64,000 nucleotides of DNA from Flavobacterium croceum DSM 17960 (GTDB taxonomy: Bacteria; Bacteroidota; Bacteroidia; Flavobacteriales; Flavobacteriaceae): positions 248,001 through 312,000 of the forward strand of contig NZ_PQNY01000001.1 in the NCBI RefSeq assembly GCF_002917885.1, in the 5' to 3' direction. A program made the translations under genes and the position numbers. The stretch's first letter is position 1. The number at the start of each line of letters is the position of its first letter. Below, piece by piece: positions 54,747-63,951 of this stretch. The notes under the pieces are model-generated. The model did no database searches. It had not been told where the DNA came from and saw nothing but the letters and a program-made list of their open reading frames with translations.

Positions 54747-57035
54747 ATGCTTAAAAAAACAGTATTGCTTCTTCTATTTTCTTGTGCCACTTTTGCACAA
54801 ACCAATCAATTATGGCAAAGCTATTTTTCTTACAACAACATAAAAGATGTAGCAAACTTAGGAGGTAATGTAGTTGCAGCTACAGAAAATGCACTTTTTT
54901 ATAAAAATTTTATAACAAACGAACTCAAAACAATCACTACCGTAGATGGGTTTAAGGCCGAGAATATTACAGCAATATATTACCAACCTACTTTAAAATT
55001 AATTTTTGTAGGTAATGAAAAAGGTATGCTACTTATTCACAAAGCAGACGGAACTGTATTGCAAAAAAGAGGTATTATAGACGAGGTTCCTGTACCACCT
55101 TCTATAAAACAAATCAACCATTTCTACGAATACAACAATAAGATTTATATAGCCACCAATTACGGTATTTCGGTATTCAAATTGGATACTATGGAGTTTG
55201 GAGAAACCTACTATATGGGGCCAAATGGCAATACAACCAAAGTGTTACAAATAGCTGTAAAAGAACCTTATATATATGCTGCAACAGAATATAATGGAAT
55301 ACGAAGAGCCTTAATTTCTAGTCAATTTCTAGATGATTATAACCAATGGAACCAATTGTTGGGAGATTATTTTAAAGGAGTGATTTCATTTGCAAACGAA
55401 ATTTACTGTATTAATTCTTCCAATGCAATGGAAAGGGTAAATAACATGACCAATACAGTTATCACGACATTTCCAGAAAATGTTATTGATTTTAGAAATA
55501 CAGAAGATTATGTAATAGTAACCACGCAAAACCACGTTTATGTTTACAACACTTCTTTGGTATTGGTGTTTCATTTTCAATCTACTCAAAATCCAAAAAA
55601 CCCTAAATTTACTTGCACTACTATTGTAAACAACACAGTCTATATAGGCACCACCACACAAGGTATCCTTACAATACCCCTAAACAACAGTTCTCAACAA
55701 GAGTTTGTGCTCCCAAATGGGCCTTTTAGGAATAGTGTTTTTAGAATAAAAAAAGCTTCAAAATACCTTTGGGCTACATACGGAACATACGATCCTGTAG
55801 ATTACAACCCTTATTATGATGGAGGTCCACATTCTTATCCTATGAACAAATATAGTAAAGAAGCAGGTTGGGAATTACTCGATCTCCCTGAAATTTTTAA
55901 TGCAAGATGTATGACTCGCATTATTCTTAATCCAAAAAACGATAACGATTTTTTTGTAGGAAGCAGTTTTTCGGGTTTACTAAAGTTTGTAAATAATACG
56001 CCAACTATTTTGTATGACGATACCAACACAGGTTCAGATCCATTGCAACCGCTCGAATCTAATGGCGATCAAATAAGAGTTAATGGAGGCGGTTATGATA
56101 GTAATGGAGACTTTTGGTTTACCACCTCACTTACCACAAAAGGATTAAATATATTGAAAAAAAATGGGCAATTGACTAGAATAGACTTAACACCAGGTGT
56201 GTCAGAACCCTATTACGAACAATATCCTAACATGTTAGTAGATAAAAACAACACAAAGTGGTTAGCATCGTATAGATCTAACGGTGTAATTGGTTACAAT
56301 GAAAAAAACAACAAGTTTGTATCGATTAAAATGGGAACAGAAGGTAATTTACCATTTCAAGATACAAGAGCTTTAGCTATAGATAATAAAAATCAACTTT
56401 GGATAGGTACTATCAGAGGTTTAAGAGTAGTGCAAACAGATGCTTTTTTTTCAGATGATCAAATACAATCAAAATCGATTATTATTCTTGAAAATGGGCA
56501 AGCGCAAGAATTGTTTTACGATCAATTTATTACCGATATAGAAGTAGACGGTGCTAATAGAAAATGGGTGTCACTGGCAGATGCAGGTGTATATTTGGTT
56601 TCTCCTGATGGGCAAAATACAATTTATCATTTTACAAAAGACAACAGCCCTTTACCAAGTAATAACATTAATGATATAGATATAGATGGGGTTACAGGAG
56701 AAGTGTTTTTTGCTACCGATAAAGGATTGGTTTCTTTTAAAGGGACAGCCACCAAAGCAAGTGATAACTTGAATAATGTATTTGTATATCCAAATCCAGT
56801 ACGGCCAGAATTTACAGGAACAGTAAAAATAGCAGCTTTAACAAACAAAGCAAATGTAAAAATTACAGATATTGAAGGAAATTTAGTTTTTGAAACCACC
56901 TCAGAAGGAGGTACAGTAGAATGGGATACCACAGCTTTTGGTAGTTATAAAGTTGCCTCTGGAGTATATATGGTTTTTATTTCTGCCGAAGATGGCATAG
57001 AAACTACGGTAAAAAAAATAATGATTGTACGATAA
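54747..57035 (+). CDS. porZ: type IX secretion system protein PorZ
   Basis: A 762-residue exported protein. The signal peptide MLKKTVLLLLFSCATFAQ is followed by two beta-propellers built of ~45-residue repeats (IYIATNYGISVFKL, LWIGTIRGLRVVQ, VFFATDKGLVSF resemble the two-component-regulator propeller repeat). The C-terminal ~85 residues (VFVYPNPVRPEFTGTVKI ... KIMIVR) are a type A T9SS C-terminal sorting domain. In Porphyromonas PorZ sits on the outer membrane and delivers anionic LPS to the PorU sortase complex. A radical SAM gene begins at the very next base after its stop. Confidence 0.88.
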   Translation: MLKKTVLLLLFSCATFAQTNQLWQSYFSYNNIKDVANLGGNVVAATENALFYKNFITNELKTITTVDGFKAENITAIYYQPTLKLIFVGNEKGMLLIHKADGTVLQKRGIIDEVPVPPSIKQINHFYEYNNKIYIATNYGISVFKLDTMEFGETYYMGPNGNTTKVLQIAVKEPYIYAATEYNGIRRALISSQFLDDYNQWNQLLGDYFKGVISFANEIYCINSSNAMERVNNMTNTVITTFPENVIDFRNTEDYVIVTTQNHVYVYNTSLVLVFHFQSTQNPKNPKFTCTTIVNNTVYIGTTTQGILTIPLNNSSQQEFVLPNGPFRNSVFRIKKASKYLWATYGTYDPVDYNPYYDGGPHSYPMNKYSKEAGWELLDLPEIFNARCMTRIILNPKNDNDFFVGSSFSGLLKFVNNTPTILYDDTNTGSDPLQPLESNGDQIRVNGGGYDSNGDFWFTTSLTTKGLNILKKNGQLTRIDLTPGVSEPYYEQYPNMLVDKNNTKWLASYRSNGVIGYNEKNNKFVSIKMGTEGNLPFQDTRALAIDNKNQLWIGTIRGLRVVQTDAFFSDDQIQSKSIIILENGQAQELFYDQFITDIEVDGANRKWVSLADAGVYLVSPDGQNTIYHFTKDNSPLPSNNINDIDIDGVTGEVFFATDKGLVSFKGTATKASDNLNNVFVYPNPVRPEFTGTVKIAALTNKANVKITDIEGNLVFETTSEGGTVEWDTTAFGSYKVASGVYMVFISAEDGIETTVKKIMIVR

Positions 57036-58067
57036 ATGAATATTTACAAACTACTTCAAATCAATCAAAAAATAAACAACCACCGAATTAAGTTTTTCGG
57101 ACTATGGCTACTTAGCGTTTTTAATAAAAGGTATTTGTCAATACAATTCGATCCTGTTTTAGCGTGTAATTTGCGCTGTAAGATGTGTTATTTTACAGAT
57201 CCTAATTTTACTAAAAAACTTAAAGGAATTTTTAAAGAAGAAGATTTGCCAAAAATAGCATCTGTAAATTTTAAAAATGCACTAAAAATTCAAATTGGAT
57301 GTGGGGCAGAACCCACGCTATTTAAAAATATTGACAAAATAATAGAGCTTGCTTGCCAATATAAAATTCCGCATATAAGTATGGTTACCAATGGTAATTT
57401 ACTCACAAAACAAGATATTTCTACTTACTCAGAAAAAGGATTGCATGAGTTTATTATTTCGATGCACGGCGTATACAAAGACACGTATGAAAACTTTATG
57501 GATAAGGGTAATTACGATACTTTTCATAAATTACTTGAAAATATTTCTCTTGAGAAAAAAAACAATCCAAAATTAAGTTTGCGAATAAATTATACGTTTA
57601 ATAAAGATAATTTTTACGAAATAAAAGACTTTTTTAAATGGTTTGGTCAGTATGACATTAATACTATTCAATTTCGTCCAATAGATAAAATAGGAGAAAC
57701 GACCTACAATAATTTTAGTCTAAAAGAAATAGAACAAGATTATTCAAAAATAATGCAAGACTTTGGTGTTGAAGCGCAACTAAGAAAAATAAATGTACTT
57801 GCTCCCACTTCTATTAAAAGAGATGAAGAACGCAATGTGGTACAAAACAAAAACAACAGCTCTTATTTAGTTCCGTATGCCACATGCTATATAGCTCCAG
57901 ATTTTTTTTGGAAAGAAAATTTTGATTGGAAAAATCAAACATTTCATCAATGGAAAAAAGAGAACCATTGGGATTGGAAACTCTTCAAAAACATATTTAT
58001 TTCACGAAAAAAACTCGATCAAATAAATAGAAACATGCTGAACTATTCAGTAGAAATGAACGGATAA
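57036..58067 (+). CDS. radical SAM protein without SPASM domain
   Basis: A 343-residue radical SAM enzyme. The [4Fe-4S] motif is CNLRCKMC (C44-x3-C48-x2-C51), with a GCGAEPTL segment (~90-97) for SAM binding and SMVTNGNLL, SMHGVYKDTYENFM later in the barrel. The C-terminal region has a single TC motif and many Trp residues (FFWKENFDWKNQTFHQWKK), so no multi-Cys SPASM cluster is present. Substrate is unknown. It starts right after the porZ stop with no gap and lies 10 bp before recO, so the three are probably co-transcribed. Confidence 0.85.
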   Translation: MNIYKLLQINQKINNHRIKFFGLWLLSVFNKRYLSIQFDPVLACNLRCKMCYFTDPNFTKKLKGIFKEEDLPKIASVNFKNALKIQIGCGAEPTLFKNIDKIIELACQYKIPHISMVTNGNLLTKQDISTYSEKGLHEFIISMHGVYKDTYENFMDKGNYDTFHKLLENISLEKKNNPKLSLRINYTFNKDNFYEIKDFFKWFGQYDINTIQFRPIDKIGETTYNNFSLKEIEQDYSKIMQDFGVEAQLRKINVLAPTSIKRDEERNVVQNKNNSSYLVPYATCYIAPDFFWKENFDWKNQTFHQWKKENHWDWKLFKNIFISRKKLDQINRNMLNYSVEMNG

Positions 58068-58077
58068 TACACTAAAA

Positions 58078-58791
58078 ATGCTTATTAAAACGAAAGCTAT
58101 TGTTTTTTCAACAGTAAAATTTCAAGAAAAAAGTCTTATTGTAAAGTGTTTTACAGAAAGTAATGGTATTAAAACGTATTTCGTTCCAAATGCTTTTTCA
58201 AGCTCAAAAAATAATAGAAAAATAGCTTATTTTCAGCCATTAACCATTTTAGAAATAGAAGCCAACCATAAAAACAAAGGAACACTAGAACATTTTAAAG
58301 AAATAAAATTAGCTACATCGTACCAAACCATTCCAAACGATATTTACAAGAGTACTATTGTTATTTTTATCTCAGAAATAGTACACCATTGTATTCATGA
58401 AGAAGAAAAAAACACCGAATTATTTCATTTTTTAGAAACCGCATTACTTTGGCTAGATACACACGAAGAAATAGCTAATTTCCACCTCATTTTACTCGTA
58501 CAACTTACAAAGTTTTTAGGCTTTTATCCTGATAGTTCCAATAGTTCCAATTCTTTTTTTGATATAAACGAAGGAAACTTTATAACACACCAAACGCTCA
58601 ATTCTATTTCAGAAACAGAAACATTGTTATTTAAAATGCTCTTAGAATTAAAATTCAGTACGCCTCAAAAAATATTTACTGCATCTCATAGACAATTACT
58701 ATTAAAAATACTACTACAATATTACGCCATTCACCTAGACGGTTTTAAAAAACCAAAATCTCTTGAAGTCTTAAAGGAGGTTTTTGCTTAA
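58078..58791 (+). CDS. recO: DNA repair protein RecO
   Basis: A 237-residue RecO. The N-terminal ~80 residues form the OB-fold (TKAIVFSTVKFQEKSLIVKC), followed by the helical part; the zinc-binding cysteines found in some RecO proteins are absent. RecO loads RecA onto SSB-covered DNA with RecR in gap repair. The neighbours porZ and the radical SAM gene are on the same strand. The last 21 bp overlap the convergent acyltransferase gene. Confidence 0.88.
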   Translation: MLIKTKAIVFSTVKFQEKSLIVKCFTESNGIKTYFVPNAFSSSKNNRKIAYFQPLTILEIEANHKNKGTLEHFKEIKLATSYQTIPNDIYKSTIVIFISEIVHHCIHEEEKNTELFHFLETALLWLDTHEEIANFHLILLVQLTKFLGFYPDSSNSSNSFFDINEGNFITHQTLNSISETETLLFKMLLELKFSTPQKIFTASHRQLLLKILLQYYAIHLDGFKKPKSLEVLKEVFA

Positions 58792-59862
58792 AGCAGATTT
58801 ATTTCGATAAAGATTTATAAAATACTTCTCAAAATATTGATAAGAAAAATGTGAAATAATAATAGTCGCTACTAATACAATACTATTATAAATCACAATT
58901 ATTACATAATTATTTAGACCAAGATTTGAAAAAATTTTGATATAAATTAAACCAATCAATTGAATAACAATTAAATGATAAACATAAATTCCATAGGAAA
59001 TCTTTCCTAAATATGTGGTAATTCGATGATTTAAAATGAAATAAGACCTCTTACTCAATACGCCAATTGTTAAACAAAATAGCAACATACTGAAAAAGTT
59101 ATAGTTGCTAGTTGAAAATAAATTCACAAAAATATTAGTTGTAAAATAGAGGGTAAAACTAATTATAGAAACATAGACAACTAATTTATTAGTAAGTAGT
59201 TGTGGTTTTTTTAATAATAGAATCGAAATAATGCCACTGGAGGTAAAATAAAAAAACAATATATTGTATTTTCTTAAAATACTTCCTTCAATGTTAAAAT
59301 ACAACACAAAAAATATAAAGGTTGAAACCAATAAAAAAGGAATTAATTTCCTTATAGGTAAAAACATTAATACTGGAGCAATAAACAAATAAAATTGTTC
59401 TTCAACACCTATAGACCAAAGAATTTCTATTATTCCACCAGGATTGTATAGAGTAGCAAAAACATTTGGCATAAAGAATATAGAGAGTAGTAATCCTTCA
59501 TATAAATTATAATCCATATTGAATCCACCAATGAAGCCAAGTTTTGGAAGAATATAATTGTAATATGTCAAGCCGAAAATTAAAATCAAAAAGTAAAGTG
59601 GAAAAATTCGTAAAGCTCTTCTAAAATAAAAGTTTTTTAGAGAAATGGTTTTAGTTGTTACTTTTTCAAGATAAAGCTGTCGAATAATTAAAAATCCGCT
59701 TAAAGAAAAAAAGACACAAACAGCTTCATGTCCCTTGTGAAATAGCGGTATTGAATTGTAAAATGGGATGTCATGTTTACTACAAAATTCTGAAATGTGG
59801 AAAATCATCACAAAAACCGACAAAAAGAAACGTAGCCCTGTAATATTTGGTATTCTTTCCAT
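58771..59862 (-). CDS. acyltransferase family 3 membrane protein
   Basis: A 363-residue inner-membrane protein of the acyltransferase-3 (OatA/NodX) family with about ten helices. The N-terminal NITGLRFFLSVFVMIFHISE contains the family's Arg and His in helix 1, and SIGVEEQFYLFIAPVLMFLP the second conserved segment (E at ~153). These enzymes add acetyl or other acyl groups to sugars of the surface polysaccharide or peptidoglycan. It ends inside recO (21-bp overlap). No sugar-modifying neighbour is seen. Confidence 0.82.
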   Translation of the reverse strand: MERIPNITGLRFFLSVFVMIFHISEFCSKHDIPFYNSIPLFHKGHEAVCVFFSLSGFLIIRQLYLEKVTTKTISLKNFYFRRALRIFPLYFLILIFGLTYYNYILPKLGFIGGFNMDYNLYEGLLLSIFFMPNVFATLYNPGGIIEILWSIGVEEQFYLFIAPVLMFLPIRKLIPFLLVSTFIFFVLYFNIEGSILRKYNILFFYFTSSGIISILLLKKPQLLTNKLVVYVSIISFTLYFTTNIFVNLFSTSNYNFFSMLLFCLTIGVLSKRSYFILNHRITTYLGKISYGIYVYHLIVIQLIGLIYIKIFSNLGLNNYVIIVIYNSIVLVATIIISHFSYQYFEKYFINLYRNKSALSKNLL

Positions 59863-60016
59863 TTCGTATTCACTAAAAATTTAGAATATTTCACAAAAAT
59901 GCGATTTATAATTTTATGTTGCAAAATCAAACTAAGTAAAGTCCAAAATCTTTGGTATTTTAAAGAAGTTTTTTCTCTCATTCTTAAAAAAAATATATCT
60001 TCTCTTCACAATTGCA

Positions 60017-60052
60017 AAAACTGAAACCTGAAAACCGAAAACTGAAAACTAT
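60017..60052. repeat. CTGAAAAC word-repeat upstream of ileS
   Basis: ACTGAAACCTGAAAACCG and AAAACTGAAAAC are repeats of one 8-9-bp word in tandem, just before the ileS promoter region. It is the fourth word family of this kind in the window. The rest of the 227-bp spacer (59863-60089) shows nothing else; TACTTTCG near 60056 is a weak -7 candidate. Confidence 0.6.
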
Positions 60053-60089
60053 TTACTACTTTCGCAACCTGATTTAAGAATACGACAAA

Positions 60090-63000
60090 ATGAGCACAAA
60101 ATTTACTGAATACAAAGGACTTGACTTGCCAACAGTAGCATCAGAAGTTCTTGATTTTTGGAAAAAAAATAATGTATTTGAACAAAGTGTAACTTCGCGC
60201 GAAGGTGCAACGCCATATGTGTTTTTTGAAGGGCCACCTTCTGCCAACGGATTGCCAGGAATTCACCACGTGATGGCTCGCGCTATTAAAGATATTTTTT
60301 GTCGTTATAAAACTCAAAAAGGATATCAAGTAAAACGTAAAGCAGGTTGGGATACACATGGTTTACCCGTAGAACTAGGTACCGAAAAAGAACTAGGTAT
60401 TACCAAAGAAGATATTGGAAAAACCATTTCGGTTACAGAATATAATGAAGCCTGCAAACGCACTGTAATGCGCTATACCGATGTATGGAACGACCTTACC
60501 GAAAAAATGGGGTATTGGGTAGATATGGAAGATCCGTATGTAACCTACAAATCCAAATACATGGAATCGGTTTGGTGGTTGTTAAAAAAAATTTACAACA
60601 AAGATTTATTATATAAGGGTTACACAATTCAGCCGTATTCGCCAAAAGCAGGTACAGGTTTGTCTTCACACGAAGTAAACCAACCTGGAGCTTATCGCGA
60701 TGTAACCGATACTACAATAGTAGCACAATTCAAAACAAAATTGGAAACGTTACCTAGCTTTTTGCAAGGTTTTGGTGATATTCACATTTTGGCTTGGACA
60801 ACAACACCTTGGACTTTACCAAGTAACACAGCTTTGACTGTTGGCCCAAAAATAGATTATGTTTTGGTTGAAACTTTCAATCAATATACTTATCGTCCTA
60901 TAAAAGTAATTTTAGCTAAAAACCTTGTTGGAAAACAATTTGGAAAAGGATTTTTTGCTTCTGTTGAACCATCTGATTTCGAAAATTTTAAAGAAGGCGA
61001 TAAAAATATTCCATACCAAATTCTTGCCGAATGTAAAGGAGCCGATTTAGTTGGAATTCGTTACGAGCAATTATTGCCATTGGCTTTACCTTATCAAAAT
61101 CCTGAAAATGCTTTTAGAGTTATTGCGGGTGATTTTGTTACTACCGAAGACGGAACGGGTATTGTGCATACAGCGCCAACTTTTGGTGCAGATGATGCTA
61201 AAGTTGCCAAAGAAGCAACACCCGAAGTGCCACCAATGTTGGTTTTAGACGAGAATGGAAATCCTGTTCCTTTGGTAGATTTACAAGGTAAATTTATTCA
61301 AGACTTAGGAGAGTTTTCAGGAAAGTATGTAAAAAATGAATATTATAACGATGGCGAAGCTCCAGAAAAATCTGTCGATGTAGAAATTGCTATTCTATTA
61401 AAAGAGCAAAATAAAGCCTTTAAAGTTGAAAAATACGTGCACAGTTACCCACATTGTTGGAGAACTGACAAACCAATTTTATATTATCCGTTAGATTCTT
61501 GGTTCATCAAAGTAACCGAAATCAAAGATAGAATGTTCGATTTAAACGAAACGATCAACTGGAAACCAAAGGCTACAGGAGAAGGGCGTTTTGGGAATTG
61601 GCTAAAAAACGCCAACGATTGGAACTTGTCACGCTCAAGATATTGGGGAATTCCATTGCCAATTTGGAGAACCGAAGATAAAACCGAAGAAATTTGTATT
61701 GGCTCTGTTGAAGAATTGTATGCTGAAATTGAAAAATCTATCGCAGCAGGTTTCCAAAAAGAAAACCCATTTAAAGGTTTTGTGGTTGGAAATATGAGCG
61801 AAGAAAACTACGATTTGGTAGATTTACATAAAAACGTAGTTGATGATATTGTATTGGTATCAGCTACAGGTAAACCTATGAAACGCGAAACCGATTTAAT
61901 TGACGTTTGGTTTGATAGTGGCGCAATGCCTTATGCACAATGGCATTATCCATTTGAAAACAAAGAGTTGATTGACGAAAACAAAGCATTTCCAGCCGAT
62001 TTTATTGCCGAAGGTGTCGATCAAACTCGTGGTTGGTTTTACACATTACACGCCATTGGAACGTTGGTTTTTGATAAAATTGCGTATAAAAATGTAGTAT
62101 CAAACGGTTTAGTTCTAGACAAAAACGGACAAAAAATGTCGAAACGTTTGGGTAATGCTGTTGATCCATTTACTACTTTGGCAGAGTATGGTCCAGATGC
62201 AACGCGTTGGTATATGATTTCGAATGCTAATCCGTGGGATAATTTGAAATTTGATATAGAAGGTGTTGCTGAAGTTCGTAGAAAATTCTTTGGAACTTTA
62301 TACAACACGTATTCATTCTTTAGCTTATACGCTAATATAGATGGCTTTACTTATGCTGAAGCCGAAATTCCATTGGCAGAAAGACCAGAAATTGACCGAT
62401 GGATTTTATCAGAATTACATTCTTTAATTGCTTTGGTAGATGAGGCTTATGCCGATTACGAACCTACAAAGGCAGCTCGAGCTATATCCGATTTTGTTCA
62501 AGAGAATTTAAGTAATTGGTATGTTCGTTTATGCCGAAGAAGATTTTGGAAAGGCGAATACGGCACAGATAAAATAGCAGCTTACCAAACCCTTTACACT
62601 TGTTTGGTTACCATAGCCAAGTTGTCTGCTCCAATTGCTCCGTTTTTTATGGATAGGCTTTACAAAGATTTGAACACGGCTACAAACAACGAGAAATTTG
62701 ATAGTGTACACTTGTCAGAGTTTCCTGTTTTGGTTGAAAACTTTGTTGATAAATCGCTAGAAAGCAAAATGTTGAAAGCACAAACCGTTTCTTCATTGGT
62801 GTTGTCACTTCGAAAAAAAGAAATGATAAAAGTAAGACAACCTTTGCAAAGGGTTATGATTCCTGTACTTGATGAGGTTTTTAAAGCAGAAATAGAAGCT
62901 GTTGCAGACCTTATTAAAGCAGAAGTAAATGTAAAAGAAATCGAACTTCTAGATGATGCTTCGGGTGTATTGGTAAAACAAATTAAACCAAATTTTAAAG

Positions 63001-63491
63001 CACTAGGGCCTAAGTTTGGAAAAGATATTAATCTAGTTTCCAAAGAGATACAGGCTTTTTCTCAAGATCAAATTAATGAAATAGACACAAAAGGAGAAAT
63101 TTCTATTGTTATTTCAGGAAAAAGCATAATTTTAACTTCTCAAGAAGTAGAAATAACTTCTCAAGATATTCCAGGTTGGTTGGTAGCTAGTGCAAACGGA
63201 ATTACTGTTGCCTTAGATATTACAATATCGGATGCCTTGAAAAAAGAAGGAATTTCTAGAGAATTGGTAAACCGAATTCAAAATATACGTAAAGATTCAG
63301 GTTTTGAAGTAACCGATAAAATAAAAGTAACTTTGGAGCGTTTTGGTAATTTGGAAGATGCGATACTCAGTAATCAAGAGTATATTAAATCGGAAACTTT
63401 AACCGAAGAATTAAATTTTTCTGATAATTTAGAAAATGGTATAGAAATTGAATTTGACGATATCAAAACAAAAATATTAATTTCAAAATAG
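60090..63491 (+). CDS. ileS: isoleucyl-tRNA synthetase with GXHH signature
   Basis: An 1133-residue class I synthetase, of the long IleRS2-like type with eukaryotic features. The ATP-binding signature, normally H-x-G-H, is here G57-I58-H59-H60 in SANGLPGIHHVMAR. The second signature is KMSKRLGN. An editing (CP1) domain with the TTPWTLPSNTA segment near residues 235-245 is present. The anticodon-binding domain and a C-terminal extension follow; no Zn-finger cysteines are seen at the C-terminus. It charges tRNA-Ile. The DksA-like gene follows after 7 bp. Confidence 0.94.
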   Translation: MSTKFTEYKGLDLPTVASEVLDFWKKNNVFEQSVTSREGATPYVFFEGPPSANGLPGIHHVMARAIKDIFCRYKTQKGYQVKRKAGWDTHGLPVELGTEKELGITKEDIGKTISVTEYNEACKRTVMRYTDVWNDLTEKMGYWVDMEDPYVTYKSKYMESVWWLLKKIYNKDLLYKGYTIQPYSPKAGTGLSSHEVNQPGAYRDVTDTTIVAQFKTKLETLPSFLQGFGDIHILAWTTTPWTLPSNTALTVGPKIDYVLVETFNQYTYRPIKVILAKNLVGKQFGKGFFASVEPSDFENFKEGDKNIPYQILAECKGADLVGIRYEQLLPLALPYQNPENAFRVIAGDFVTTEDGTGIVHTAPTFGADDAKVAKEATPEVPPMLVLDENGNPVPLVDLQGKFIQDLGEFSGKYVKNEYYNDGEAPEKSVDVEIAILLKEQNKAFKVEKYVHSYPHCWRTDKPILYYPLDSWFIKVTEIKDRMFDLNETINWKPKATGEGRFGNWLKNANDWNLSRSRYWGIPLPIWRTEDKTEEICIGSVEELYAEIEKSIAAGFQKENPFKGFVVGNMSEENYDLVDLHKNVVDDIVLVSATGKPMKRETDLIDVWFDSGAMPYAQWHYPFENKELIDENKAFPADFIAEGVDQTRGWFYTLHAIGTLVFDKIAYKNVVSNGLVLDKNGQKMSKRLGNAVDPFTTLAEYGPDATRWYMISNANPWDNLKFDIEGVAEVRRKFFGTLYNTYSFFSLYANIDGFTYAEAEIPLAERPEIDRWILSELHSLIALVDEAYADYEPTKAARAISDFVQENLSNWYVRLCRRRFWKGEYGTDKIAAYQTLYTCLVTIAKLSAPIAPFFMDRLYKDLNTATNNEKFDSVHLSEFPVLVENFVDKSLESKMLKAQTVSSLVLSLRKKEMIKVRQPLQRVMIPVLDEVFKAEIEAVADLIKAEVNVKEIELLDDASGVLVKQIKPNFKALGPKFGKDINLVSKEIQAFSQDQINEIDTKGEISIVISGKSIILTSQEVEITSQDIPGWLVASANGITVALDITISDALKKEGISRELVNRIQNIRKDSGFEVTDKIKVTLERFGNLEDAILSNQEYIKSETLTEELNFSDNLENGIEIEFDDIKTKILISK

Positions 63492-63498
63492 TTGTATT

Positions 63499-63879
63499 AT
63501 GACAGATGAAGTAGTAAGATATTCCGATGCTGATTTGGCGGAATTCAAAGAAATTATTTTAAAAAAAATAGAAAAAGCTCAAAAAGATCTTGAACTTATC
63601 AAGAGTGCTTATATGAATGATTTGAATAACGGCACCGATGATACTTCGCCTACATTTAAAGCGTTTGAAGAAGGTAGCGAAACCATGAGTAAAGAGGCAA
63701 ATTCGCAATTGGCAATTCGTCAAGAAAAATTTATTCGCGACCTTAAAAATGCTCTTTTTAGAGTAGAAAACAAAACCTATGGTGTGTGTAAAATTACAGG
63801 AAAATTAATAGGTAAAGATAGACTTAAAATTGTGCCTCATGCTACGATGAGTATCGAGGCTAAAAATATGCAACGATAA
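63499..63879 (+). CDS. TraR/DksA-family protein lacking zinc cysteines
   Basis: A 126-residue protein with an N-terminal coiled coil (AEFKEIILKKIEKAQKDLELIKSAYMND, two acidic residues at its tip DGTDDTSP) and a C-terminal globular end (YGVCKITGKLIGKDRLKIVPHATMSIEAK). That end is the DksA C-terminal domain, but of the usual four zinc cysteines only one remains. DksA-like proteins bind in the RNA polymerase secondary channel and respond to ppGpp. It is likely expressed with ileS. Confidence 0.85.
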   Translation: MTDEVVRYSDADLAEFKEIILKKIEKAQKDLELIKSAYMNDLNNGTDDTSPTFKAFEEGSETMSKEANSQLAIRQEKFIRDLKNALFRVENKTYGVCKITGKLIGKDRLKIVPHATMSIEAKNMQR

Positions 63880-63907
63880 GTTAAACTTTATTTAAAACAA
63901 AGTATAG

Positions 63908-63929
63908 AAACACTCTTTTTAGGGTGTTT
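63908..63929 (+). terminator. probable terminator after the DksA-like gene
   Basis: Stem AAACACTC / GGGTGTTT with one G-T wobble and a T-rich tail, 28 bp after the stop. Confidence 0.65.
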
Positions 63930-63943
63930 TTGTATTTTTATAC

Positions 63944-63951
63944 TACTTTTG
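63944..63951 (+). promoter_or_regulatory. -7 element TACTTTTG at window end
   Basis: Exact TAnnTTTG match just after a terminator. A gene probably starts beyond the window; no ATG is visible in the remaining 49 bp. Confidence 0.4.

Noticed and set aside
58771-59862. Horizontally acquired surface-polysaccharide island
   Set aside because: Only one acyltransferase gene is present, without sugar-transfer neighbours, mobile genes or repeats at its ends.
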